Positions 17,344 to 26,944 are shown, counted from the stretch's first letter. The stretch is 64,000 bases of DNA from Methanothrix sp. (GCF_030055635.1 NZ_JASFYM010000013.1:1-64000), one strand, 5' to 3'. Numbers and translations: made by a program. Notes: generated from the sequence alone by a model not told the origin.

Positions 17344-18761
17344 TGGACGATGTGATAATAGGCCTGGAGATACACGTCCAGCTGAACAAGCTCAGGTCGA
17401 AGATGTTCTGCGGCTGCTCTACGGATTATCACGATGCACCTCCGAACACTCACACATGTCCTGTCTGTCTGGGCCTTCCAGGCTCGCTTCCTGTCATCAA
17501 CAGGAGGGCGGTCGAGTTCGGGATAAAGGTCGCACTCGCGCTGAACTGCAGCATAGCAGAGGAGACGATGTTCTACAGGAAGAACTACTACTACCCGGAT
17601 CTGCCAAAGGGATTCCAGATAAGCCAGTACGATTATCCGCTGGCCACCGGCGGGTATGTCCTGATCAAGGGTGATGATGGGCAGGAGCGGAGAATAAGGA
17701 TAACCAGGGTCCACATGGAGGAGGATCCGGGAAGGCTGGTGCACGCGGGCACAATAGACCGAGCAAGGTACACCCTGGTCGATTACAATCGATGCGGCAT
17801 GCCGCTTCTCGAGGTCGTCACAGAGCCAGATCTCCGGTCCCCCAGAGAGGCGAGGCTCTTTCTGGACAAGCTCAGGACGATCCTGGAGTACCTGGATGTG
17901 TTCGATGGCAACCTCGAAGGTGCTTTAAGAGTGGACTCGAACATATCGCTAGCAGGCGGGGACAGGGTGGAGGTCAAGAACATCTCGAGCCACAAGGGCG
18001 TGGAGAAGGCGTTATCGTACGAGATAACGAGACAGAGGAACCTGAAGCGGAGGGGGATTGAGGTCGTCCAGGAGACCAGGCACTACGACGAGCTCCGCGG
18101 AGTGACGGTATCGATAAGAACAAAGGAGGAGGCCCACGACTACAGGTACTTCCCAGAGATGGACCTCGTTCCTCTCAGGATCGCTGACTGGGTTCCCAGG
18201 ATAAGGGCCGAGCTTCCAGAGCTTCCGGATGCGAAGAGGGAGCGCTTCAGGGAGCAGTACGGCATCAGCGATGATCACGCGAAGTCCCTCACCTCTGAGA
18301 TAAAGGTCGCTGACTTCTACGAGTGGGTTGCGGCTCGAGCCGACCCGAGGCTTGCTGCTGTTTGGATCGCAGATGTTCTTAAAGGGGAGCTGAACTACAG
18401 GGATCTGACAATTGATAGCTTCAGGAGAGAGAGCATGCTCGAGATAGTCAGGATGCTCTCCGAGAAGGAGATCACAGACGAGATCGCAGTCAGCCTGATA
18501 AGAACCATACTCGACAGGGGCGGATCGCCCAGGGAGATCGTGGAGAGCATGGGCCTGAAGAGGGTGGATGATGATTATGTCGTCCAGGCGGTCAGGGAGG
18601 CGGTTGCTGATTCACATGAGGCGGTCAGGGACTACCTGAGCGGAAACGCGAGAGCGATAAACTACATCGTAGGGCAGGTCATGAAGAGAACAAAGGGCAG
18701 AGCAGATCCATCGGTTGCACACAGGCTTGTGAAGGAGGAGATCGAGCGGCAGAGCCGCTGA
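17343..18761 (+). CDS. gatB: GatB, Asp/Glu-tRNA amidotransferase subunit B
   Basis: The kinase and tRNA-binding subunit of GatCAB: phosphorylates the mischarged Asp/Glu side chain before amidation. The 472-residue protein has VIIGLEIHVQLN at the N-terminus, zinc-binding cysteines (CGCSTDY, then CPVCLGLPG), VTEPDLRSPREA, and the C-terminal helical YqeY-like tail that binds tRNA. The ATG overlaps the gatA stop by one base. The three genes form a tight operon in order C-A-B. Confidence 0.96.
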   Translation: MDDVIIGLEIHVQLNKLRSKMFCGCSTDYHDAPPNTHTCPVCLGLPGSLPVINRRAVEFGIKVALALNCSIAEETMFYRKNYYYPDLPKGFQISQYDYPLATGGYVLIKGDDGQERRIRITRVHMEEDPGRLVHAGTIDRARYTLVDYNRCGMPLLEVVTEPDLRSPREARLFLDKLRTILEYLDVFDGNLEGALRVDSNISLAGGDRVEVKNISSHKGVEKALSYEITRQRNLKRRGIEVVQETRHYDELRGVTVSIRTKEEAHDYRYFPEMDLVPLRIADWVPRIRAELPELPDAKRERFREQYGISDDHAKSLTSEIKVADFYEWVAARADPRLAAVWIADVLKGELNYRDLTIDSFRRESMLEIVRMLSEKEITDEIAVSLIRTILDRGGSPREIVESMGLKRVDDDYVVQAVREAVADSHEAVRDYLSGNARAINYIVGQVMKRTKGRADPSVAHRLVKEEIERQSR

Positions 18762-18860
18762 TCCGCTCGACCCCTTCTGATGAAATGTTGGTCGCCATTC
18801 TCAGAGCGCCGAGCCGCTTTTTCCCCTGACACCACACCGGACTCTGCATCACAAATCTTT

Positions 18861-18870
18861 AACATATAAT
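18861..18870 (+). promoter_or_regulatory. TATA box for the symporter pair
   Basis: aacatataat is centred about 26 bases before the ATG at 18892, the usual TATA-to-start-site distance, so the message may begin at or near the start codon without a leader. Confidence 0.55.
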
Positions 18871-18891
18871 CCTGACCGTCACCCTTATATC

Positions 18892-19143
18892 ATGATACTG
18901 TGTAACATGCTGTCACTGTACATTCTTTGGGAGATCTGCAAAGAGGGTGCCGATGTGCTTGGAATAGATGATCCTTGGATATGGGGAGTTTATATTTTAT
19001 GCATTTTGAGCACAGTTCTGTGTGTCTCATACGGCATCGCCAACTGGAACAAAGGCGAGGAGCTTGAGAAGCAGGAGATCATGGAGGAGGCTTCCTGGGA
19101 GGCCCAGGAGCTGGAGATGCAGGAGAAAGAGCTGGGCATGTGA
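18892..19143 (+). CDS. Small membrane accessory protein of the adjacent symporter (83 aa)
   Basis: A 83-residue protein with an amphipathic N-terminus, one clear transmembrane helix (IWGVYILCILSTVLCVSYGI) and a charged C-terminal coiled-coil-like tail rich in Glu and Met. The stop overlaps the start of the symporter gene by four bases. This arrangement parallels small accessory subunits encoded just before sodium:solute symporters, for example the YjcH-ActP pair of bacteria, although the sequence itself is not DUF485. Role in assembly or regulation of the symporter is inferred. Confidence 0.7.
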   Translation: MILCNMLSLYILWEICKEGADVLGIDDPWIWGVYILCILSTVLCVSYGIANWNKGEELEKQEIMEEASWEAQELEMQEKELGM

Positions 19144-20735
19144 TAACCATGAATCTGTTACTTCTCAACGTGATAGTTCTGGTCTATCTGCTTGTCACAC
19201 TCTACCTGGGCTACAGGGGCTGGGCGACGACCAGGGACACTGAAGGGTACATGGTGGCGGGCAGAAAGATCCATCCATACATAATGGCGATGAGCTACGG
19301 GGCAACCTTCATCAGCACCTCTGCGATCGTGGGATTCGGTGGGATGGCAGGGCTCTTCGGCATGGGTCTCCTCTGGCTGACATTTCTCAACATCTTTGTG
19401 GGAATATTCATAGCGTTCATAATTTACGGAAAGCGCACCAGGCGGATGGGATATAACCTGGGGGCAATGACTCTTCCAGAGCTCATGGGCAGGAGGTTTG
19501 ACAGCCACTTCATCCAGTGGTTCAGCGGGCTTGTGATCTTTCTCGGGATGCCTCTCTATTCATCGGTTGTCCTGATCGGAGCTGCCAGGTTCATGGAGAC
19601 GACGCTCTCCATAGACTTCAACCTCGCGCTGCTTCTCTACTCCATCATAATCGCCGCCTATGTGGTATGGGGTGGCCTGAAGGGGGTCATGTACACAGAC
19701 GCGATGCAGGGCACAATAATGTTCCTGGGGATGATATTCCTTCTCATCATGACCTATCTCCATCTTGGAGGTGTGACAGCTGCACACCAGGCGCTAACAG
19801 ACATGGCAGGCCTGGTCCCACAGAACCTTGCGGCTCAGGGTCACAGGGGATGGACGAGCATGCCAGCGCTCGGAAGCGCATGGTGGTGGACCCTGGTCTC
19901 GACCGTGGTTCTCGGTGTGGGTATTGGGGTTCTGGCGATGCCGCAGCTCGCGGTGCGCTTCATGACGGTGAGATCGAGCAGGGAGCTGAACCGTGGAGTC
20001 CTGATCGGGGGCGTTTTCATACTTGCAATGACCGGCGTCGCATTTGATGTCGGGGCACTCTCAAACGTCTTCTTCTACACCACACAGGGCAAGATAGCGA
20101 TAGAGGCCGCAAAGGGGAACGCGGACAGCATAATACCCGTTTACATCAATGCGGCGATGCCGGAGTGGTTTGTGTACCTCTTCATGCTGACACTCCTTGC
20201 AGCCGCGATGTCCACATCGAGTTCCCAGTTCCATGCCCAGGGCACTGCGATCGGCAGGGATATCTATGAGACGCTGACAGGGAGAAAGGGGACGGGGTCA
20301 ATACTGGTGACCAGAGCAGGTATCATAGCTGCAGTGGTTATCGCGGTCGTCCTCGGATACATACTTCCTGAGAACATAATCGCCCGGGGAACTGCCATAT
20401 TCTTCGGACTCTGTGCGGCTGCGTTTCTCCCGATGTACACGTGCGCCCTCTTCTGGAGGCGTGCCACAAGAGCGGGCGCGATCGCAGGGCTCGTGACCGG
20501 AACCCTCTCAAGCGTGCTCTGGATGGTCTTCGTGCACAAGAAGGAGGCCGAAGCTCTGGGCATATCCAGATTCATCTTCGGCAGGGATGTGCTGATAACC
20601 CAGATGCCCTGGCCGGTTGTGGATCCCATAGTCGTCGCGCTCCCACTGGCATTTCTCGTCACGATCGTTGTGAGCATGCTCACGAGACCGCCGGACAGCT
20701 CGCATATTGAGAGATGCTTCAAGGGCATCAAATAA
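19140..20735 (+). CDS. Sodium:solute symporter (SSS) family transporter
   Basis: A 531-residue protein with about thirteen hydrophobic helices. The N-terminal half has the family pattern: GYMVAGRKIHPYIMAMSYGA, STSAIVGFGGMAG, and VVWGGLKGVMYTDAMQG in TM6. The C-terminal half has STSSSQFHAQGTAIGRDIYE, the conserved region contributing to the second sodium site. The solute is not readable from sequence. Given an acetate-using methanogen, acetate is a reasonable candidate (ActP belongs to this family), but pantothenate, proline or other solutes are also possible. Start is GTG at 19140 or ATG at 19149. Confidence 0.85.
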   Translation: MITMNLLLLNVIVLVYLLVTLYLGYRGWATTRDTEGYMVAGRKIHPYIMAMSYGATFISTSAIVGFGGMAGLFGMGLLWLTFLNIFVGIFIAFIIYGKRTRRMGYNLGAMTLPELMGRRFDSHFIQWFSGLVIFLGMPLYSSVVLIGAARFMETTLSIDFNLALLLYSIIIAAYVVWGGLKGVMYTDAMQGTIMFLGMIFLLIMTYLHLGGVTAAHQALTDMAGLVPQNLAAQGHRGWTSMPALGSAWWWTLVSTVVLGVGIGVLAMPQLAVRFMTVRSSRELNRGVLIGGVFILAMTGVAFDVGALSNVFFYTTQGKIAIEAAKGNADSIIPVYINAAMPEWFVYLFMLTLLAAAMSTSSSQFHAQGTAIGRDIYETLTGRKGTGSILVTRAGIIAAVVIAVVLGYILPENIIARGTAIFFGLCAAAFLPMYTCALFWRRATRAGAIAGLVTGTLSSVLWMVFVHKKEAEALGISRFIFGRDVLITQMPWPVVDPIVVALPLAFLVTIVVSMLTRPPDSSHIERCFKGIK

Positions 20736-20879
20736 TTTTATATTTTATTATTTTCTTTACTTAATTGCGAGCTGTTCTGTGTCTGAATTTTTATTTCTGA
20801 ACATTGTATTTCAGTATGTTAACACTGTGATGCTTTCCCTGGAAATCTATTAATACCCTGAGATGCTCTAAGCTCCTGA

Positions 20880-22031
20880 ATGCAGAGGAAAAGGCCTTTT
20901 CATGTTATGATCATTCCCACTCTGGGATGTCCTTCCAAGTGCAGCTACTGCTGGAGCTCTGAGGAGGGCTCTCCTGTGATGAGCATTGATACCGTCAGAG
21001 AGATCGTCGAGTGGCTGAAGGTTTTTCGTGATGATCCTGTGACATTCACATTCCACGGCGGGGAGCCGCTGCTTGCTGGCGTTGAGTTTTACAGGGAGGC
21101 GCTGCCGCTGCTTGCAGATGGTCTTTCAAACCTCAAGCCATCTTTTGCTTTGCAGACGAACCTCTGGAGGCTCACGCCTGAGCTGGCAGAGGTGCTTAAG
21201 AGGTATGATGTGCCGATCGGCTCGAGCCTCGACGGCCCGAAGGAGATAAACGATTTTCAGAGATCCGAGGGCTACTACGATCGGACCATGCGCGGCTACA
21301 GCATCGCCCGTGCTCACGGCCTGAGCGTGCAGTTCATATGCACCTTCACCTCTCACTCCATAAAGTACAGGGAGGAGATCTTCGATTTCTTCATGAGCAA
21401 CGGGCTGACATTAAAGCTCCACCCTGCGCTCCCATCGCTCCGCAGCGACGAGCCGGAGAGTTGGGCTCTCGATCCATCTGAGTACGGAGAGCTTCTCGTT
21501 TATCTCCTCGATAGATACCTGGAGAACATGGACAGGATTGAGGTGAGGAACATCAACGATCTCTGCAGGTGCGTCTTCAGCGGTCGCGGGACTGTTTGCA
21601 CGTTTGTGGACTGCATTGATAACACATTTGCTGTGGGCCCTGATGGAAGCATATATCCGTGCTACAGGTTCGTCGGGATGCCTGATTACGTCATGGGCAG
21701 CGTCTACGATCGCCCATCCATGGACGACATCAGAAAATCAGACGCATGGAGGCGAATGAACCGCTTCAGGGAGTGCGTGGAGGTTCACTGCAAGAAATGC
21801 AAGCATCTCAGGTACTGCAGGGGCGGATGCCCTTACAATGCGATATCCCACACAGATGGAGAGATAAGAGGCGTGGATCCATACTGCGTCGCCTACCGTA
21901 GGATCTTCGACGAGATCTCCGATAGGTTCAACAGAGAGCTTCTCAGCTCCTTAGGACTGCAGGGCAACAAGCCTGGCATAATGGCACTCATCCGCAAGAT
22001 CGCATCCAAGGAGGAGCCGAGAGGGCTTTGA
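20880..22031 (+). CDS. Radical SAM enzyme with SPASM domain (peptide/protein-modifying type)
   Basis: A 383-residue enzyme. CPSKCSYCW near residue 17 is the CxxxCxxC radical SAM cluster site; TFTFHGGEPLL is the GGEP SAM-binding motif. The C-terminal cysteines (CYRFVGM, CKKCKHLRYCRGGCPYNAIS, then CVAYRR) form a SPASM domain holding auxiliary Fe-S clusters. This architecture is used by anaerobic sulfatase maturases and peptide-modifying enzymes, so a protein or peptide substrate is expected. I searched both flanks by eye for a short Cys-rich precursor and found none; the next gene is an exported protein without Cys. A TATA-like element at 20845-20855 suggests a near-leaderless message. Confidence 0.85.
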   Translation: MQRKRPFHVMIIPTLGCPSKCSYCWSSEEGSPVMSIDTVREIVEWLKVFRDDPVTFTFHGGEPLLAGVEFYREALPLLADGLSNLKPSFALQTNLWRLTPELAEVLKRYDVPIGSSLDGPKEINDFQRSEGYYDRTMRGYSIARAHGLSVQFICTFTSHSIKYREEIFDFFMSNGLTLKLHPALPSLRSDEPESWALDPSEYGELLVYLLDRYLENMDRIEVRNINDLCRCVFSGRGTVCTFVDCIDNTFAVGPDGSIYPCYRFVGMPDYVMGSVYDRPSMDDIRKSDAWRRMNRFRECVEVHCKKCKHLRYCRGGCPYNAISHTDGEIRGVDPYCVAYRRIFDEISDRFNRELLSSLGLQGNKPGIMALIRKIASKEEPRGL

Positions 22032-22145
22032 TATTTTATGTTCATCTAACCGATAAATCTATACGTCATCAATCACATCTCCACTTTCGATCAGAGGATG
22101 TCTTTATTCGGGTGAGTCTGTGGTATCAGTTCATGGGGGTTGTGC

Positions 22146-22616
22146 ATGGTAGCGTTCATCAGAATGCTCGTTCCTTTAATCATGATTGCTCTGGTTGCCG
22201 GGGTTGTTGCAGCGCAGACTGTGTCCGAGGGGGCGTTCGTTCCGGTGTCCGGGCAGCAGGTGGGCGGAGAATTTGGGCGGGCCTGGCTCCAGAACTTCCT
22301 CAGGTACAACGAGCCGCCCGTGAAGGCGGATCAGGTGAACGACCTCTGGAGCTGGGGTGGAGCTCCCAAGGGGAAGAAGATCGTCGGGGGCAAGCTCGTT
22401 CCGGATATGACCGTGAACTACACGAACATAACCTCAGACTGGCTCGGCGAGATGCCGCTCGGGACGATCGTTAACCTGAACGGGAGCAGGTACGCCACCC
22501 TGAAGGAAGGTCTCCCGCTCTCGCCGCTGTACCTATCCGATGACCCATGGGTTAGGGCGCAGCAGCTCGGCACGATAGTGAGAACGCCCACCGATTACTA
22601 CTACCCGCTGATCTGA
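22146..22616 (+). CDS. Exported orphan protein (156 aa)
   Basis: The ATG at 22146 follows GGGGGT by five bases. A signal peptide (LVPLIMIALVAGVVAAQ) precedes about 130 residues rich in Trp, Tyr, Gly and Asn (NDLWSWGGAPKGKKIVGG, NYTNITSDW with possible N-glycosylation sites), ending in DYYYPLI. No cysteine is present. I do not recognise the family. It lies 114 bases downstream of the radical SAM/SPASM gene on the same strand and could be its substrate or simply a neighbour. Confidence 0.6.
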   Translation: MVAFIRMLVPLIMIALVAGVVAAQTVSEGAFVPVSGQQVGGEFGRAWLQNFLRYNEPPVKADQVNDLWSWGGAPKGKKIVGGKLVPDMTVNYTNITSDWLGEMPLGTIVNLNGSRYATLKEGLPLSPLYLSDDPWVRAQQLGTIVRTPTDYYYPLI

Positions 22617-22645
22617 TGCCTGCCAGCCCATGTGATAGAGAGCAT

Positions 22646-22686
22646 CAGGGCGCAAACTCCGGCCTTCAGGCCGGAGAGAAGGTCAC
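22646..22686 (+). mobile_element. IS200/IS605-type right-end remnant with perfect hairpin, copy 2
   Basis: CTCCGGCC-TTCA-GGCCGGAG (22657-22676) is a perfect 8-bp stem with a four-base loop, preceded by GCAAA and followed by AGAAGGTCAC ending at 22686. This matches the usual right end of tnpB-carrying IS200/IS605 elements (GC-rich hairpin with CCTTCAGG apex, then a GTCAC terminus), which also forms the 3' end of the omega RNA. There is no tnpA or tnpB frame beside it. It could also act as a hairpin terminator for the exported protein gene. Confidence 0.5.
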
Positions 22687-22775
22687 GAGCAGAATCGATA
22701 CGCCTGGCACTGATACCATCGAGGTCACCACAGGCATGCTCTTGAGGGCATGCGCCATCTCATCTGGAGGCAGCA

Positions 22776-25700
22776 TTGCATATCAAGGAGATCGAGCTCA
22801 GGAACTTCAAATCGTTCGGCAGAAGGGCTCTCGTACAGCTTAAAAAGGACTTCATAGTCATCACGGGGCCCAACGGGAGCGGAAAATCGAACATCATAGA
22901 TGCCCTTCTCTTCTCGCTCTGCCTCACGAGCTCCAGGGCTATGCGCGCCGAGAGGCTGACTGATCTCATATACCGCGGCGATGACGGCAAAGCCCCTGAC
23001 TTCGCAGAGGTGACCGTGAGGCTCGACAACAGCACCAGGGCCATGCCTGTGGACAGCGATGAGGTTGTTATAACGAGACGCATAAAGGTCAACGGCGACA
23101 GGTACCACGCGCAGCACTACCTGAACGGCAAACCCTGCACCCAGGCCGAGCTTCAGGAATACCTGGCGAGAGCTGGGATAACGCCGGAGGGATACAACGT
23201 TGTGATGCAGGGGGACGTCACAAGGATAATCGAGATGGGCCCCACGGAGAGGAGAAGGATCATCGATGAGATAGCCGGAGTCGCCGAGTTCGAGGAGAAG
23301 AAGCAGCGGGCCATGGAAGAGCTCGATGTTGTCAGGGAGAGGATCGCCCGGGTGGATGTCATCCTGGAGGAGGTCGGCCAGCAGCTCAGGCGGCTCCAGG
23401 CAGAGCGCGACAGGGCTCTGAGGTACAGGGCATGTCGGGAAGAGAGGAAGAGGCAGGAGGCCTACCTTCTGCTTGCAAGATTAAAAGAGTCTGAGGCCGA
23501 GCTCAGCGGGCTGGATGGCGAGATCGCATCCATCACATCAGAGAAGTCCCGGCTTCTAGAGATTCTTGAAGATAGAAGAGAGGAGCTGAGGGCGCTGGAG
23601 GAGCGGCTGAAGGCTGTTGAGGGCGAGATCAGCCACAAGGGAGAGGATGAGCAGCTCAGTTTGAGGCGCGAGATCGAGGAGATCAGAGGGGAGATCGCGA
23701 GGAAGGAGACCAGGATCGAGGCCGCGGATGCTGATATAAAGGAGGCTGAGAGATCCCTGAGCCAGTGCTTCATAGAGATGGACAAAGTGCGAACGGAGAT
23801 CGCTGCGATCTCAGAGCAGCTCAGCGATAAGGCTGTGAGAAGAGCCGGCCTCCAGGGGGAGCTGGAGGAGCAGAGATCACGGCTTTCATCGCTCCGATCA
23901 ACCATCTCCGATGCTGATAGCAGGTTCGCAAGATACAGGGAAGAGCTGGCCCGGGTGCTAAAGGAGATCGAGGAGATACGCTCACAGATCGGGGAGAGGG
24001 TCAGAGAGAGGGATCGGCTTCTCGATGCTATCAGAAGGGCATCGATGGAGAAGGAGGAGATAGCCACAGAGATCACCGAGGCGCTGAGCAGCATCTCCGC
24101 GGCATCCACAGAGTCTGAGAGGCTCGAGGCCGAGGTCGAGTCTCTCGCCTCAGAGGCGATGGCTCTCGATAAGAGGAAAGACGAGCTGGAGGCGAGGAGG
24201 CTAAGCCTCCGCAGGGAGCTGGCAGAGCTCGACAGGAGCCTTCAGAGGCTGCAGAGCGAGTACGCCAGGGTCGAAGCCCAGGTCAGGGCAGCCGAGGAGA
24301 GGTCCGGCTACAGCAGAGCGGTGGAGGCGGTGAGATCTGCGATGAAGCGGGGCATACTCCAGGGCCTCTGCGGGACGATCGCGGATCTCGGGGAGGTGGA
24401 CAGGCGGTATGCCGCAGCGCTTGAGGTCGCAGCCGGTTCAAGGCTCCAGAGCGTGGTCGCGGAGAGCGATGATGATGCAGCAGCCGCGATAGATTACCTG
24501 AAGAGATCCCAGATAGGCAGGGCGACATTTCTGCCGCTCAACAAAATGGAGTTCGGCTCCCTGCCTGAGGTTCCAAGAGCTCCAGGCGTCATAGACTTCG
24601 CCCTGAACCTGATAAGGTTCGATGATCGCTTCTACCCTGCCTTCTGGTACGTCTTCCGGGATACGCTTGTCGTTGAGGATCTCGATACCGCCAGGAGGAT
24701 GATCGGTAGATACAGAATGGTGACCCTCGATGGGGATCTTATAGAGCGGAGCGGCGCGATGACGGGCGGCCACTACACATCACGCCTAAAGTTCGCGGCA
24801 GAGGAGAGCAGGAGGCTTGTGGGGATATCAGAGCGCATATCAGCCACAGAGACAAGCAGGAGCGAGCTGCTCGAGAAGCTCGATTCCACCGAGGAGGAGA
24901 TAGCATCAATCAGCAAAAAGCTCGAGACCCTGGACAAGGAGATCTCCAGGAGGACATTCCTGCTTGAGGAGAGGCGATCGCTTAGAGGCAGAATGGAGCG
25001 GTACATCGAGGAACGCAAGTCCAGGCTCTCGGAGATCGAGAAAGGCGGCGAGGAGCACAGGAGCAGGCTCACAGCGCTGGAGCGGGAGGTGCAGGAGCTG
25101 GAGTCCCTCCTCTCGGAGAAGGATGAGGCCAGGGAGAAACTGGAGCGGGAGATGCAGGGCTCCAGGATACCTGAGATGATGGAGCGTGCGGAGCAGATAG
25201 AGGGAGAGATCAGAAGGCTCGAGTCGAGGATCATGGATCTGGACTCCGAGATCATGCGCTCCAGGCTGAGGGAGGAGAGCCTGAGGAGCAGGCTGGATGA
25301 GCTCGCGCGGACGAGGGAGCTCATGGAGCTCAAGAAAAACGATGCAGTTACAAGACGCAGCACAGCGCTCTCGAGCATAGAGGAGCTCAAAGGTGCACTG
25401 GATGAGCTGCTCAGGAGAGAGATGAACCTCGACCTGGAGCTCAGCGGCCTGAAGGGGGAGAGAGGGTCTCTCCTGGAGAGCATAATCGGCAAGGAGCGCG
25501 AGATAGGCGGTATGGAGAGAAACATTGAGCGTCTCGATGCGAGGCTACTTGCAGTATCGGGAGCCAGGGATGAGATCTCCAGGAGCATGGAGGCGCTCAG
25601 ATCCGAGATAGAGGGTGCAGGCATCGATCTCTCAGAGGCTCCTCCGAAAAGCGAGACGATCGCTGCGAAGATCAGAGCGCTGGAGGAGGAGATGGCAGCT

Positions 25701-26291
25701 CTCGAGCCAGTCAACATGCTCGCCATCGATGAGTACGATCGCGTTGATAAGAGATTCCGCAATCTGAGCGATCGCAGGGAGGTCCTCCACAGGGAGAGGG
25801 AGGGGATCATGGAGAAGCTTGAGCAGTACGACCGCATGAAGAAAGATGCCTTCATGAGCTGCTTTGCGGCCGTGAACCAGAACTTCAGGGAGATCTTTCA
25901 CGAGCTCTCAGGCGGAGATGGAGAGCTCGTGCTCGAATGTCCTGACGATCCGCTTAGCGGAGGTATGACCATAAGAGCGAGACCAGCTGGCAAGGCGTTC
26001 CACAGGCTTGAGGCGATGTCGGGCGGGGAGAAGAGCCTTACCGCGCTCTCTCTGATTTTTGCGATCCAGCGGTTCAGGCCTGCCCCGTTCTATGCCATGG
26101 ACGAGATCGACATGTTCCTTGACGGGGCGAATGTGGAGCGCGTGGCCAAGATGATTCGCAGAATCTCCAGGGATGCGCAGTTCATAGTGGTCTCGCTGAG
26201 GCGCCCCATGATACAGCAGGCCAGCTACACAATCGGAGTCTCGATGCAGGATAAGAACATCAGCAGCGTGACCGGCATATGTCTGAGCTGA
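22776..26291 (+). CDS. smc: Chromosome segregation protein SMC
   Basis: Structural maintenance of chromosomes ATPase, 1,171 residues, the usual size. Head: Walker A GPNGSGKSN near residue 32, and at the C-terminus the signature AMSGGEKSLTALSLIFAI and Walker B FYAMDEIDMFLDG. Two long Glu/Arg-rich coiled coils flank a hinge at about 505-650 (GILQGLCGTIADLGEVDRRY). Start: TTG at 22776, with GGAGG at 22766-22770 and the typical N-terminus MHIKEIELRNFKSFG. It overlaps the kleisin gene by 13 bases, giving the SMC-ScpA module for DNA loop extrusion and chromosome organisation. Confidence 0.97.
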   Translation: MHIKEIELRNFKSFGRRALVQLKKDFIVITGPNGSGKSNIIDALLFSLCLTSSRAMRAERLTDLIYRGDDGKAPDFAEVTVRLDNSTRAMPVDSDEVVITRRIKVNGDRYHAQHYLNGKPCTQAELQEYLARAGITPEGYNVVMQGDVTRIIEMGPTERRRIIDEIAGVAEFEEKKQRAMEELDVVRERIARVDVILEEVGQQLRRLQAERDRALRYRACREERKRQEAYLLLARLKESEAELSGLDGEIASITSEKSRLLEILEDRREELRALEERLKAVEGEISHKGEDEQLSLRREIEEIRGEIARKETRIEAADADIKEAERSLSQCFIEMDKVRTEIAAISEQLSDKAVRRAGLQGELEEQRSRLSSLRSTISDADSRFARYREELARVLKEIEEIRSQIGERVRERDRLLDAIRRASMEKEEIATEITEALSSISAASTESERLEAEVESLASEAMALDKRKDELEARRLSLRRELAELDRSLQRLQSEYARVEAQVRAAEERSGYSRAVEAVRSAMKRGILQGLCGTIADLGEVDRRYAAALEVAAGSRLQSVVAESDDDAAAAIDYLKRSQIGRATFLPLNKMEFGSLPEVPRAPGVIDFALNLIRFDDRFYPAFWYVFRDTLVVEDLDTARRMIGRYRMVTLDGDLIERSGAMTGGHYTSRLKFAAEESRRLVGISERISATETSRSELLEKLDSTEEEIASISKKLETLDKEISRRTFLLEERRSLRGRMERYIEERKSRLSEIEKGGEEHRSRLTALEREVQELESLLSEKDEAREKLEREMQGSRIPEMMERAEQIEGEIRRLESRIMDLDSEIMRSRLREESLRSRLDELARTRELMELKKNDAVTRRSTALSSIEELKGALDELLRREMNLDLELSGLKGERGSLLESIIGKEREIGGMERNIERLDARLLAVSGARDEISRSMEALRSEIEGAGIDLSEAPPKSETIAAKIRALEEEMAALEPVNMLAIDEYDRVDKRFRNLSDRREVLHREREGIMEKLEQYDRMKKDAFMSCFAAVNQNFREIFHELSGGDGELVLECPDDPLSGGMTIRARPAGKAFHRLEAMSGGEKSLTALSLIFAIQRFRPAPFYAMDEIDMFLDGANVERVAKMIRRISRDAQFIVVSLRRPMIQQASYTIGVSMQDKNISSVTGICLS

Positions 26292-26944
26292 ACCCCGATC
26301 CTTATGCAGGTCTGGAGATGAGCGACCCGGCTGAGGTGCTGGTCGAGCTTGCCAGGCGGGGAGAGCTCGACCCCTGGGACGTGGATATAGTCAGGACCAC
26401 CGAGAGGTTCCTGGAGTATGTCGAGTCGCTTGCTCAGAGGGATCTCCGGATACCTGCCAGGACTCTTCTCTACGCCGCGATTCTTCTTAGAATGAAATCA
26501 GATGCGATGGAGGAGCAGGAGGAGGAAGAGGAGATCGTTGAGGCTCCTGTGGAGACCCCGGAGGAGGTGGCGTACACCCTGCCGCAGCCACCGGTCCGCC
26601 GCCGCACCAGGCGCCCGGTCACACTTGACGAGCTGATAGCGGAGCTCAAAAAGGCCGAGATGATAGGGAGAAAGAGAGCGATACGTCAGCGACTGGAGGA
26701 GCCTGAGGAGGAGATACTCGACCTCTCCCACGAGGAGGGCGTCGAGGACAGGATAAAGATGCTCTCCCCTCTGATAGAGGATATGCTGAGCGTGAAGGAG
26801 AGGGTTGAGCTCAGGGATATCGAGGGCGACAGGGTAATGAACTATCTCGCTCTCCTCTTCATGGCCCAGCGGAAGCAGATATGGCTCGAGCAGGAGCAGC
26901 TCTTCGGGGATCTCTTCATCACACGCCCAGGAGGAAGCATGTGA
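26279..26944 (+). CDS. scpA: ScpA, kleisin partner of SMC
   Basis: A 221-residue kleisin that bridges the two SMC heads. The N-terminus has the family motif LVELARRGELDPWDVDIV, followed by RDLRIPARTLLYAAILLRMKS, a Glu-rich central linker (about 80-95) and a C-terminal winged-helix region ending FMAQRKQIWLEQEQLFGDLF. The start ATG lies 13 bases inside smc, so the two are co-translated. A separate ScpB is not encoded next door; the following 187 bases hold no gene I can support. Confidence 0.92.
   Translation: MSELNPDPYAGLEMSDPAEVLVELARRGELDPWDVDIVRTTERFLEYVESLAQRDLRIPARTLLYAAILLRMKSDAMEEQEEEEEIVEAPVETPEEVAYTLPQPPVRRRTRRPVTLDELIAELKKAEMIGRKRAIRQRLEEPEEEILDLSHEEGVEDRIKMLSPLIEDMLSVKERVELRDIEGDRVMNYLALLFMAQRKQIWLEQEQLFGDLFITRPGGSM

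Noticed and set aside
24773-25855. 360-residue open frame on the minus strand inside smc
   Set aside because: It is the antisense of the coiled-coil region; the product is a Ser/Leu/Arg low-complexity string caused by GAG/CTC-rich codons.
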